Assembly (NCBI RefSeq): GCF_001522545.3
Contig: NC_031770.1
Location: 23,055,798 to 23,119,797, forward strand
Direction: 5' to 3'
Length of the DNA stretch: 64,000 bases
Origin: Parus major
Taxonomy: Eukaryota; Chordata; Aves; Passeriformes; Paridae
Below are positions 49,779 through 62,100 of the stretch, one piece after another. Both the position numbers and the translations under genes were made by a program. Positions within the stretch are counted from its first letter, which is position 1. The number at the start of each line of letters is the position of its first letter. Under the pieces are notes generated by a model, which saw nothing but the letters and a program-made list of their open reading frames with translations, did no database searches and had not been told where the DNA came from.

Positions 49779-52700
49779 ACAGAAGCAGCCTGGATACAGG
49801 AGAGGAAGCTCTAAATCAGTGGTACAGAGTGGCTGCAAACACCAGCATTTGCATACGTGTGGACAAATACAGAGCATGCCTGAGAATTCATGGATGGGCA
49901 GGTGTCTGAACCTGCCAAGTCAAGGCATGAATCTGCCTTTGCAGCACACTGGAGATGCCAGTGGAAGATCTGAGACATTGTGGAACAGTCTGGTGCAGGT
50001 TATCAGCGTTCATAGCCATTTGAACACTTCATAGGTAGTGATTTACGACCGAGAAAAGCAAATGTAGGTCTCTGTCCTTCCCTGCTCCACCATACCATAG
50101 AATATTGCAGAGGGTGTTTCTGCAGTTACACTGATGCTCTTGCACGGAGTTTGGATGATCTATATAGCCTGACTGCTGGGGAGGAAGCACTGAAGTGAAT
50201 TTCCATTTTAAAAGTCATAGTGGGAACAGGAGAGATGGTTCAGCTTTTACATATGGGGCAACGGGCCAGATAGGGCAGACTGATGACACAAAGGAGTGAA
50301 GATGAAGGGAGTGCATCTGGAGACAAAAGAAAGTCAAAACCACAAAAGAAGCTAGTAGCTGTAGGAGAAAAAGAAAGAAATATGAATCAGAAGGGAGTGA
50401 AATGTGAGGAGTCTTAGTGGAAAGAGAAATTATGAGAAGAAAGAACAAAGAAACAAAAAGACTGATAAAAGATGCAGCAAATTTAGAGTATGTGAAAAGA
50501 GAGCGATTAAAAAAAGCCCAACAACATCCCAGAATATTTCACATCTGCTCATGGGGTTCAGATGACATTTCCTGCTTAAATTCATGGTACATGTGTGAAC
50601 ATACAGGTTCCCTAGGTGACTTTGAAAATTTCAGCCAGGAAATCCAGTGAGCCAGAAACAGTACCTCAGACAGGAAGCGTTACCTCTAGAAAAGCCAGTT
50701 CAGGAGCTGAATCAAATGAACTGGCCAATTTTTTTTTAGTTTTTTAATGGAAAAAAATGAGGCTAGAAGAAGAGAAACGGCTGCTGCTAAGAGCACTTCA
50801 GACTGTGCTCATGCTCTAATATTTTCCACTGAAGGAACACAGAGCCTTTCCTCATTTCCCATCACCTTTTGGGCCTTGTATTCTGCTCTGAACTCAGCTT
50901 CTTCCCTTGGCATGTCCTTCTGCTTGCTTTTCTTTTCCTTCTCTGTTACTATTGCACAAAGAAAAGAAGCCCCTGAGTGCTTGGAAGGAGCCTGCTTCCA
51001 GCCCTTCTCCTGGAGACCTCACTCAGAGATCCAGGGAGGCTGCTTCCACACTGCTTGAGTTTGTCCTCAGCTCTGACCTGCTCAGATTTCTGTGGTATTT
51101 GCAGTGACATGAGTAGATGTGACTGTCCCTCTTGTACTGTACAGTTTGTGTAAAGCTGAAGTTTGTATTACAATCAGGTGCTGTGTCTGCACTGTATTTC
51201 TACCTTTCCAAAGGAATAGTGATTAGCTGTGGCCATGGAAGCACAGGAAAGGGAGCTCCTGCAGAGAAGGCTGCTCCCTGCACCACATCTCTTCCCCAAC
51301 TGGAATCAGTGCTTACCCTCAGATTTATATGATGCTAAGACAGAGCAGTTTTTTGACTGCTACTTAACATAACCTCTCCTTCCTTTAAAAATATAAGATA
51401 ATACAAAATTTGGTGTGTGAATTTTCCCACCTACAGTTCTTTTAGTCTATACAGATAGGGAGGTAGGACAGGTGACAGTCTGCAAATTCACCAAAATGAA
51501 CAACCAACAAAGTTCATCAGCTGGAGATTTAAGGGCAGCTTATTTAACACATGTGGCTAAAATTAAATGTGCACTAGTTGATGGATGAAATCACACTATG
51601 TTTTCATAAAAATACAGCTCAGTTCTGGAGGTGCTCTTCATTCCTGCTTCGCTGGCTTGCACATTGTAATTGAATCCCCAAATCCAGAATTTGGCACTCT
51701 TTCTACACTGTAACTAGGTACCTGGTTCTTTATGTTTTCTTAATGTGTATTATTTATAATAACAGTAAGTCTCCTGAGCTGGTGGTGGAAGTCAAATGAC
51801 AGATCCTTCACCTATTATGACATGTTTTTTATCAATTATCTTGCTGAATATTCCAGATGAAAACAGTGTTTGTATTGGACAGAATCTGGGCTGTGCCTGA
51901 AGAAATATTTTAGTGACATGAGTGTTAGGAAAGCTTTGGAATATTAAGCCAAAAATGGATTTTGTGCTTAAATATTCTCCTTAGCCTGTTGTACACACAG
52001 TATACTATTAAGTTGTTATTTCCAAGAGTGGCTTATTTTCAGACTTTCAGATTTGTAGAAAAAATTCTAATGATAAAGAGGGAATTCATATTTTCAGGCT
52101 TTTAAAAAGCTAATTGTGAAAGTCAGCAGCTCTTACAATAGGCATCTGTCTGAAAAATATTCCTCAAATTTTTGCATGAAGTGGTGCTGTGTTCATTAAA
52201 CACCCTGCTTTTGTAGTGCCCTCTGGTCAAAGATAAAATGCTTCTGAAGAGCCTCCCAAAGGAGATTTGTGAAATCACATATATTTCTGTCTTGAGGACA
52301 TCCTACCTGGATGTCCACGAGCCACAACAGACACAGAGTTTATTGATGGCTGTGTCAAGAACTGAGCAAATTTCTTTCCCATGAGTGGCTACTTCAGATG
52401 AGATGAAGGATGGGAATTCTCTTCCAGAAGATAGCTCATACTACATATACACATGCATTTTACAGAACTGGAGTAAGGAACTGCTGGGTCTGTTAGGACT
52501 GCAGACGCCTTCTGTGTTTTCTTTCCTTTTTAGGACTTACTAGAGCTGTATAATTAAATGGAGATTATTGGCAACGTTATTTAGCAGTCATTATGGAGTC
52601 ATTAGGGTTCTGCTTGGGCAAGAAGATAAGTCCCCTTCCTTTCTCACACTTGATACTTCTATCAACAGCTTAGAAAAGTGGTTCACAATGAATTGCTACT

Positions 52701-52927
52701 TAAGTAGTCCTATCTTCCTCTGCAATCTCCCTCCTGTTGTTCTTCCCTGTGGGCTGGCTCAGAAGGTCAGTACACTCAGTTTGCCTGATGCAATGCAGGC
52801 TTCCCGATAGCTTTTGGCACTTTGCAACTGCTCCTGTGAAAAAAAGAAGAAAATAGGGCTCCCAGGGGATAGAGCCACTGCTGATCCAAACAGTGATGCC
52901 TTTCCTGTACTTTGTTCTGTAAGCCAC
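49779..52927. other. Non-genic stretch, partly purine-rich
   Basis: No recognised gene. 50270-50515 is strongly purine-skewed on the plus strand, which makes a spurious Lys/Arg-rich frame. No repeat family was identified. Confidence 0.4.
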
Positions 52928-53125
52928 GGGCTGTGGCTCTCTGTGGGCTACTCAGACACATCAGTGCTCTCCTCCCTTCACTGCAGATGCTGCACACTGA
53001 GATGCGGCACAAGGCTCCATGCTGCTCCATGAAGGAGTTATGGCACCTAAATGCTTCCCAGGCTCTGTGGCTCTCTGGTGGCTGCTCTAACACGGGAATT
53101 AGAAGGCTGGATTCCCTTCACACCA
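52928..53125. repeat. Diverged duplication, about 135-bp spacing
   Basis: CTGTGGCTCTCTG followed by a GGCTACTC.AACAC-like block and later TCCCTTCAC occurs at 52931-52980, and again at 53065-53120. The offset is 134-140 bases. The copies have indels, so this is an old tandem duplication or two related repeat units. Confidence 0.45.
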
Positions 53126-53178
53126 CACAGTGGAAGTGGGCATGCAGTCTGGTGTAATTACATAGCAGTTAATAATTC

Positions 53179-53183
<5 letters not shown>

Positions 53184-53223
<40 letters not shown>
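53184..53223. repeat. (GT)20 microsatellite
   Basis: Forty bases of uninterrupted GT dinucleotides. Such a perfect array is likely length-polymorphic and can adopt Z-DNA. Confidence 0.95.
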
Positions 53224-53225
<2 letters not shown>

Positions 53226-54659
53226 GTTGAGCTGGCCAGAAAAGGAAACATCTGTTTTCTGGGAAATTCCAGGTTGTCAACATTTCATTTTGTTTGCCCT
53301 GGAATGAAACATCAACATTTCCGAATACTTGTGACAAGGAGACAGTCTGTGGGGGTCTCTGTAGCTGCCGGACAGCTGGGCAGTGCTGGGTGGAGCTGGG
53401 GCACCCAGCGCCAAGAGCATCAAGTATCCAGGCAGGGGCATAGGGCTGCCAGCTGGCCAGGCTGCCCAGGAAGCTTCCAGAGAAAGTTTAATGAAATCAG
53501 CTTACTGCTTCTGACAGGGAAAAGAGCTCCGTCATTTCAAAGCAGATCATTACCATGGGGTTTTTTTCCTATACTTTAATCTGAAATTTTGCTTTAAACA
53601 GGGAGAATCTAACGTCCTTTCCTTTTCAGCTGATCACATGGTAAAGTCCAAATCTCAGAGGCCCAAGAAATGCACTGGCTGTGAAGCAGAAGACCCTGCA
53701 CACATTCACAAAAGAAATAGCTGTATTTTCTGCTCTTCCAAGACAAAACGCTCTTTCAGAGTTGTGGACTCTGCTGAGGAATGTGGCAAAACAAAACACA
53801 GCAGTTCCCTGGATAAGTCCTTTTAAACAGGGAAAGAAGAAGCAAAGAGTTTTAATTATGCCCTGATTTTCCCACTGTAGCATAACTGAGGATTTAATTT
53901 TATAGGCTTCATTGCTGAACACTCCAACACTTTGCAACTGTTTAATGAGTATGGGTGTGGAGGTGAGGAAGAAATGCTGTATGTCAGCATGGAGTCAACA
54001 TGGGCTAATTCTGCAAGCTGCAGTCAGTTTTGATGCTGGCAGGATCAGATGGCAGAACTAATAGAAGCTGAGAGGGCAAATGTTCTGGGACTGGCAGAGC
54101 TCTATAGATGACTGCAATCTAGAGTGTGCATCTCAAAATGCACTTTTTTCTCTAGAAATAAAATCTCTCCTCTTTTCTAAAGCCTTTTCCTTTTCCCCCT
54201 CAAATGAAAGCAGTGCTATACCTTTCACTAAACTATTGGATATTTTCTTCCAAGTAGATGTGTGTACGCTGTCGCAGACACCTGCCAAAATATTATTTCC
54301 ATTATACCTCAGAGATACTTAGTAGTTAAACAGTGACAAAGCTTTGAGACAAATAGGGTACTGATACGTATTTCTGAAAAGATGACCTTAAATTTGAATG
54401 CTAACCTACCTTTGATTTTAACAGGAAAACGAATATGAAACAGCAAGAAATCTGATCTGCAGAGCCAATAACTTCTCAAAATGTTTTAAATCCTCCAGCC
54501 CATCTTGTGAGGCAGTTGATCTCACCAAGTATCTTCAGCTCTGGTCTGCATTGCAAATGGAGCTCACCCTGGCAACCCTGTTATTTTGGAAACAGCAGCT
54601 GGGTTGAATGGCACGCAGGGCCACAAAGCCCCAGCAAGGCACGTGTGGAGGCCTGAGCA
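53224..54659. other. Non-genic stretch
   Basis: A GC-richer patch at 53340-53480 follows the microsatellite. A 62-codon frame at 53638-53826 has a C-x2-C...C-x2-C pattern, but nothing else supports coding. No repeat family is recognised. Confidence 0.4.
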
Positions 54660-54830
54660 GAAGTGGCAGAATTTCATAGTCATTACTGCAAACTTTTTCA
54701 CTATTATGCATGAGCAGTGACAGGCTTGCATTGTTAATCAGAGTAATTAGGATTTAGTTGAGGCATGACAATAACCTGTGCCTCATAAAGGCCTGAAGGC
54801 GATTCATTTTCTCCCCCTTTCCTAGGAGTC
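54660..54830. promoter_or_regulatory. Homeobox/SOX motif block, CNE-like
   Basis: ATTATGCATGAG, CATTGTTAATCA (SOX core 54729-54735 next to a TAATCA site) and GTAATTAGG (54744-54752) lie within 50 bases. A 7-bp inverted repeat TGAGGCA/TGCCTCA spans 54759-54785. The arrangement is like vertebrate developmental enhancers; conservation is untested. Confidence 0.2.
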
Positions 54831-55414
54831 TTCTATTGTGATTCATAGATAGCCCAGCAGGAATGCAATCAGGAAATCTCCAGTGAATCAGTGTCCCTAA
54901 ATCTTCAGGCTTGACAGGTTGAAGTCTGACAAGCTATTAGAAAAAACTGCTGATCATTAGGCTGTCTAAAATAGACTTAGCTTGTTTCTGTCTGTGTTCA
55001 TTGATTTATCTGCAGAATGATATTGTTTGAAGCTTAGATTACTCATGCTGCCGCCAGCTGACATGATTTGTATGATAAAATGACAAAGCATGGCTCTGGC
55101 TAAGCACACAGGTCTGTCAGCCTTTGCTGTTTCATTGCTTTTGACTCATTCTGCAGTAACGACAAGTTGGTTCAATATTATTGTGAGAAACAAAACCCGA
55201 AATAGACCAAATGCTTTAAAGCAATTTTTGATCACTGCAAACGCTACTATCACTGACAAATAGTGTCAGCTCTCTCTGGATTATTTCAGAGCAGTGATTT
55301 CTAGGTCAACTGCTGTGGGCTTTGCTTCCCAGTGTTCACAGCTCTGGACAGGCTTATTACAAAAGGTCTGGTAGAAGTTCTCCTTTATGCATGTCTTTTC
55401 CAATGTTTTAACTA

Positions 55415-55436
55415 AAACAAACAAACAAACAAAAAA
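55415..55436. repeat. (AAAC)n microsatellite
   Basis: About four AAAC units ending in an A-run. Confidence 0.75.
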
Positions 55437-55642
55437 CCTTTAAATTAAATTTTAAATAAGCTGATTTAATCTATAATACAGTATTTGAGTTGTCAGATTT
55501 ACTTCTAAGTTATTCTTACACTCTATTCAAGCTTACACACACACATTCACACACAATGAAATTAGATCGGAAAATTTCTGAAGAGATTTTTTTTTAAACA
55601 GGATTGTATTCTTATTTGTCATTTACAATGACATCTATTTTT

Positions 55643-55666
55643 CCAGTCTTCCAGTCTTCCCGTCTT
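55643..55666. repeat. Three tandem 8-bp units
   Basis: CCAGTCTT, CCAGTCTT and CCCGTCTT follow each other directly; only one base differs. Confidence 0.75.
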
Positions 55667-58600
55667 ATTTATTCTATTTTCAAAAAAATTCTTTCTTATA
55701 GGATTCAAAATCTCAATGTGGAAAATAGAAAATAAATTCAACTCTTCTTTCCCATTGGCAGGGATTCTATGCTCTTAAAAATGAAAAAAAAAGCATCTGT
55801 TTTGCACCATTAGTCATGCAGAACATGAGCAAGCATAAAAGTGTATATTTATATACTTGCATAAACTTATACATATAGTATGTATATAGCATGTTGTCTG
55901 CATAAATTCTCCTGTTTGTCAGAGACTTGCAACAAGACTTTTTAAAGGAGAAATATATTTACTCGTTATTTCAAGCAAATAAAAATATAGAGAGAATTTA
56001 CAGTTTTAAAAATATTTATATTTATAGATATTAAAGCAGAGAAATTTAGTGTGGCACAAACATGGTCATATTGCTGTGAAAAGTATAATGAGATACTTAA
56101 CCACAAAGCAAGTCCCAAGTTTCAGGTGAACATGACTCCCTCTCCATTTATTACTTTAAGAAGATTCTTGTATACCTTGCTAAGAGAGAGAGAACAAAAG
56201 CCCTCTGAGGTTTTCCTAAGACTCTGCCCAAAGTTCTGAAGCTGTAGTTACAACCTGTTATGGCTTAATTTGTAGTCTTCACATACAGAAATGCTGAAGG
56301 AAGAATGTTTACCACGCTGCATCTCACACAGAAGGTGAAATATTTGCAGCCAAACTGGTTTCCATTAAGCCACGCATCAGGATCTAACTATACTTCAAAG
56401 TTTTGGCAAAGATAATTTTAAAGTCTTTTACAGACAACAAAAAATTCAGTGTAGTACCTTTAGGATAAATTTGTCTTCCCACCTCTCCTCCTCTGCTTCA
56501 CCCCCACGATGCTATGGATGATATTAATGTAGATATGTGCAAATTTATGAAACAAACACTGATGGAGCATTAACTTCTGCGTTAGTATGTGTATCAAATG
56601 GAGAAAGCTTTTCATGACAACTTACACTTAAAAAGCAGTTCAGAGACTTGGGTTTGTTGTAACATTTAAGTCACCACCAAAATACCTCAGATAAACAACT
56701 GGAAAATTGTATAAAAATCACAAAACTCTTTAAGGCAGGTGTGGAAATAGTAGTTAAAAGAACTGAATATTTGCAACTGGCATGTATGTTTTTAAAAGAG
56801 TAAATGTGTGCTAGTCATAGAAAGCATCAATAAAAATGAGCTCTGAATGAGCCACATCCAGAAGCAGCTCGTGCCTACAGAGCAGTGTAGTAGACTATTC
56901 AAAATGAAGAGACATCTTTCAAAATATGGGCATGGTGTCCAAAGAAAGAAAACAGAGGAAGAGTATAATCCCCAGCAAGTAAATGTTAAACCACAGCAAA
57001 GCTAGCTAAAATATTAGTGAAAGCAACTTGCAGAAGTAATGGGAGCTAACAGTAAAGCCTTTTGTATATACATCAGAAGCAGCACGGTTGGACAGCTAGC
57101 AGGATGAGAAGAAGCAGCAAAGGAAGATAAAGACATTATGGAACAGCCAAATGAATTACTTGCACTGGTCCCTGCTGTAAGTGAGGTGGGAGTCCTTCAC
57201 ACTGGGGTCATTCTATACACTGAATGAGTCTGGGCAAACTCCCATTTGGAGTGTCAGAGATTTTAGAGCAAACCTGTAGCACAAGACATCAGTAACCATT
57301 GGCAGTTTTCACACAGGAGATTTGAAAGAGTTCAAATATGAATTTGTCAGGCAATCAGCTGTGATTGTGATGGATGAAAGCAGCACCAGTATCAGGAAAA
57401 CATAAAAAGTATAGATAAGGGGAACAAGAATAATCAAAGGAGTGTTCTGTAAAGGAATCTATAAAAATAACGCCCTTCTACTTGCAAAAGTGCTGACTGA
57501 AAGGTTAATGTGGTGAAAATATCTGAAATTAAGAAGAGATTAAACTTCTGCAATAGTACAGGAGCTAAGAGCCATATTGCTGGACAACAGGAAAATATAG
57601 GAAAAGGAAGAGGCTTTTTTGTTCAGTACATCATTAAATCATCCTTGCTGTAGGATGGATGCTGTGAAGGACAAACTGGTAATTTTCATCCCTCTGAAAT
57701 TATTGGATTAGGCAAATTTGTGAGTATAAAATGCTTTGTATGGGTGATTTATATGCTATCTCTATGTCCGAAAATTCTTATGTAGCTAAATACTAGAAGA
57801 TGGGAAGTAGGGCACAGCTGAAGGGCAGACTCTCAGGAGGATATAGGATGAATCCTGCTTTAATTGAATCTGCTGCCAAAGATAAAACACCATCAAAGAG
57901 ACATTGGTCTGGGCCTGTGTTATATTACTTATGCTTTCACCCCATGAACCAGGCATTTTGTCTATATAATTCTCATTTCCAGGGATGTTCACTTGTGTGA
58001 TAGTTTTTCTCTTCTGACTTGATTACTGGGCACAGCCTGGGCAGCAGAAAAGGAGAAACTCTTTGCAACCTTTGAATAAAAACCTGTTAAATAATGTCAT
58101 AATCTTCTGTCTATTTTCAAAAATAATGTGATTCAACAAACAAAACAACCAACCACAGTGAGCTTTTTCCACAATGTTTTTTGTTTTACTGCGTAAAATA
58201 AAAAATGTTGTCACCTCAGCATGTATTTAGTAGTCTTTGCTTTTGGGGACAGGAATGGTAGGTAAGTTCTCCCATTTGTGTTGCTTCTAACTTGAACAAA
58301 GCAGAATATAATTTATTTTCTTTAGCTATGAGACCAAAATACAACACAGAGAAATGTATTTGCTCCTGTGTATGCAGGAAAACCTGCAGCCAAGCCAGAA
58401 ACCAGATCCAGTATGTGTGAGTTCCATTTCCCACCCTCATCATTGGAATGTAATCAGTAAGTGTTCAAATCATGAGGTATCACTTCAGAATCTATTCAGG
58501 ATATGTTTGACCATGATACTTTTTTTTTTTTTTTTTAAATGTTTTCCATGTGCTATTGTGAAGAAATTCAGCTTCAACACAGTTAACTCAGCCCAAGTTT

Positions 58601-59092
58601 TGGAAACAAGATTTAGGCCCTTCAGGGGATTGTCCTTCCCTGGTGTTGTTAATCCTGTGGTTTTTAAGGCATTTTTTTCATGAAAAGGAAATGTGTTTTG
58701 TTTTACTTCAATGTTTACAAGTGTTTGTCTGGGAAATATAGGATTATAAAGGAACACATTTCAAGCATCATGCTGGGTGTGTTAGTGCTTTGTATTCTGC
58801 TACCACATCTGAACTTCCTTCATGTTGTATTTCATAATGTCCCAGACAAATAAGGATGAGATCATGTTTACTAGAATTGTTTAATCGCCAGTGGTCTGAC
58901 CCTGAAAAAGACAGGGCACGTTAGCGTTCTGTCACCCTGGATGGGAACTGAGGTTGCACAGCATCTGGCAGTATGTTCTCAGCACCTCACAGAAATTTGT
59001 GCTCTTAATTTAAGTCCCAGACCACATCTCTTTTCTTCAATATACTGCAAACATATAACTGCAGTTAGCACAATTGGTACTTTCACTTTTAG

Positions 59093-59196
59093 CTGAAATG
59101 CCTCTACCCAGCAGGACAACGAATAACCATGAGATGACATTGTGATGAATGACAATGCCTCCAACAAAGTTCTTGAGCCATAAATGGAAAGAGACA
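59093..59196 (+). other. Exon-like segment without open frame
   Basis: The acceptor-like TACTTTCACTTTTAG ends at 59092 and the donor-like AGACA/GTAAGTTTC begins at 59197, framing 104 bases. All three frames have stops, so only a noncoding-RNA exon would fit. It may be chance. Confidence 0.12.
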
Positions 59197-62100
59197 GTAA
59201 GTTTCATCCTATTTTTTGAAATTGCATATGTTGCAAATCTGTTTCAAATGGAAATTAAATAATGCTTTTTTAGCTACAAATTACAATAGGCCTAATGCAA
59301 TAAGGCATCAACTTCTCTTGTCCTCGGTTCAAGTTGTGGTCGGGAGTTTCAAGACAATGCCTAATAAAAAACACATTGATTTGAGGGTGGTTCCCTGTGA
59401 TAAGACTGTTTCCATTTGCAGCTCTTTGCAATCTTTCATTTTAAGGAATAAATAAATAAAAGGAGGGGAGGGCAGGAAAATGAGTAAAGAAAGATAATAT
59501 GTGCAAAACACAATGTGTTTGGGGCACCCTTGTCCTGCTATCTGTACAGTTGTACAGTCCATTGATTACAGTGGTGTTTCTAGTGACTCAAATTTACACA
59601 AATGGAACAGCATCAGCCCTTCAGATAAGTGTGATTTATGCCTTTCCTGGTAGCCACAGCAGATAACAGCGCTGAGCTATACCTTCTTGTGTTGAAACAC
59701 CTTGACATTTGTGACACAAGATACTCTCCTGGAAGTGATAGATATGATAATTTTGTATCAAGTCTTACAAAGAGATTTTAAGAACTTGAAAACAATTGCA
59801 TAAATAAGTTTGTAACTTTTCATTTTTTCAGGGTTCAAACTGCACTAGTTTTCTATTCAAACCACACAGTGTTAATGAAATAATTTGCAGACTGATATAA
59901 ATGCTGCTATTTTTCAAAGGTTTTTTTCTCAGAAGTCTATCTTTTCAATAAATGGAAATACTCAAGAAGTAGTTCATATTATTTCAGAAAGACTTAAAAA
60001 AAATAAATTAAAACCCCATCCAAAAAAATATCATAATTCTTTCTTTGTAATGAACATCCAGTATGTTATCTATTTACGTGTTCATTCTTTAAAAGCTCTA
60101 AATCCACTACCTAATTATTATCTAAAGAAGATAATATTGACAATAACTTAATCATCTGATTTTCCTTAATCTTTACACAAAAAGAAATGTCTTTTTGCAT
60201 CACAGACAAATAGAATCTCTTCCTGGGGAGGAATCCTCTTATGGGGTTGCTTCTCAGGAATCACCACTCCTATCATTGGGCAATTCCTGACCTCTGGAGG
60301 AAGAGGAGGAAGCCCATGCAAGCTGCCTTTCTGTACAGCTGACACGTTCTGATCCCCAGAACCACAGCAGTAATACGGCTGAATTAACAGAGGGTTTGTC
60401 TATACCACAGGCACAGAAATTCCTTTACGGATTATGGAAAAAGTGGTTTCAGGGAATCTGTGCTGTCTGCTGAAAAAAAGATTTAATGAAGAATCAATGA
60501 CCAAATTGAGCACTAGTCTCTTCTCAATGGAAGCCTTGTTTGAGTCAAAATTCCCCTCCGTGTTTGTAGCCAACTTGAGTAAGTTTAGAAGAGCAGCACC
60601 AGCTGAGGGGTAACTGCAGCACCATGTTTGGAGAACGCCTCCCGTTTGCTCATGCTTTCTAACATTCCTGAGCATGGTCAGCACTTGAGATTGCCACTGC
60701 TGGGCATGCCAGCTGGCTCGCCTTCCTTCTTCTGTTCTGCAGAAGAATCCTGGCGAGTAAAACATTTTCAAAATGTGTTTTTGACACAGTGGTGGAAGAC
60801 TTACAGCTATTGTTTGAAACAGGCAAGAAGAAATAGTTATATGTGTTCTCCTTGTTGCGAGGAATCACATGGTAATAAAAATGTTCTGGATTTTCACTGC
60901 AGAAGGTCGGTGTGTTTTGAATCTTTGCGATGGAGACAACCTTAGCAGACTAATTTTTGTGGAAATGCTTGTTTTGACAAGCGAGGAAACACAACAATTA
61001 CTAATGCATTTTGCCACTTGAGTCTTTCTTGACAAACATACCCGAGGATTATAATATAAATACATAACTGCTTTTCCTCATTTCAACATGCCACTTGTGA
61101 ACAATTTTGTCATAACAAAACCCATCTTCCCTGCTTTTCATTTATCTCCCTAAAATAGAAATGGTCTTTTTCCATTTACCCTGCTAGAATAAACATCTAT
61201 TAATTCTTCTAGGTCACAAAACCTTCAGCTTCTGAAGGTTAGAGATGTCTGCACAGTATGCAACTCCTCTGGTTTAGTTCTGCCTTGAATCAACTCAACA
61301 GAAAATGTCCAAATATTTGCCCGGTAATGGGAAAAATGAATGTAATTGATCCACAGCTCTTATGTGCAACATCAAAGTACTTAGAGACAAGAAGCTATTG
61401 TAAGACAGTGACTAATAACTGTATGAGGGGATTTCCATTAGCAGGCCCACAAGGAAGATGATTCTAGTCTGTGAGTGCCTTGTGAAAAGTTAAAACTGTC
61501 ATGAGCTATACAAAGAGTTTTTAATAAAACAAAAGTTGTGGAAAAGGTCATCACATTTTATATGTATGACTTTGGGATACATCAATTAAGGTCGGATGCA
61601 ATCATAAATTATTTAAATCCACTGAATGCTCTGTAAAATCATCCTGTAACACAATTTAAAGTCTTCTACCCCAAATCTTTCAAATCACTGTATTTTTGAT
61701 AGCTGTGTAGATTGCAATAAGCAAAACTGAGTTACAGTTCTGTAATTTTGTAATTGTTTTTGAATAGATCCAAACTCTCATGGAATGAAGTGATCATTTC
61801 CCTTACTCCAGAATATGCAACCTGATGGAGGTGTAGCAGTTCCCAGCACAGTGCTACTTTTTAGGCTGCCACTCTGGTGAACTCTTGAGGTACCTGATAC
61901 TGATATCTAGCCAATGTATTTAAGATGAAAGCAAAGTAAAAGACTCATCAGGGAGCTGATTCTGCCACCTTTGACTTTACTTTGCTCAAAATATTTAAAC
62001 AGTGGCAGCAAATATCTGGCCCTGCAGAATGTTCTTCTCAGTTGTATTTTCATAACATTCCTGGATGAGATTTGCATTTCCAATTTTATTCTGGTTTAGG

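Larger units (their letters stand above)
54831..59092. other. Long AT-rich non-genic stretch
   Basis: No gene or interspersed repeat is recognised. Contents include an AAAC microsatellite (55415-55436), CA-rich bits near 55535-55555, an 8-bp triplet repeat (55643-55666), AT-rich DNA at 55.8-56.0 kb and a 17-base T-tract (58520-58536). Confidence 0.45.

Noticed and set aside
50417..50650. Basic Lys/Arg-rich peptide resembling a nuclear protein
   Set aside because: It results from purine-rich DNA; no family resemblance beyond composition.
53638..53826. 62-codon frame with a C-x2-C ... C-x2-C zinc-ribbon-like spacing
   Set aside because: Only four cysteines match and there is no supporting family signature, and a second frame overlaps it. 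Chance is the simpler explanation.
60400..60771. 123-codon minus-strand frame
   Set aside because: No domain, no clear splice acceptor, and another open frame overlaps on the plus strand; length is within chance expectation.
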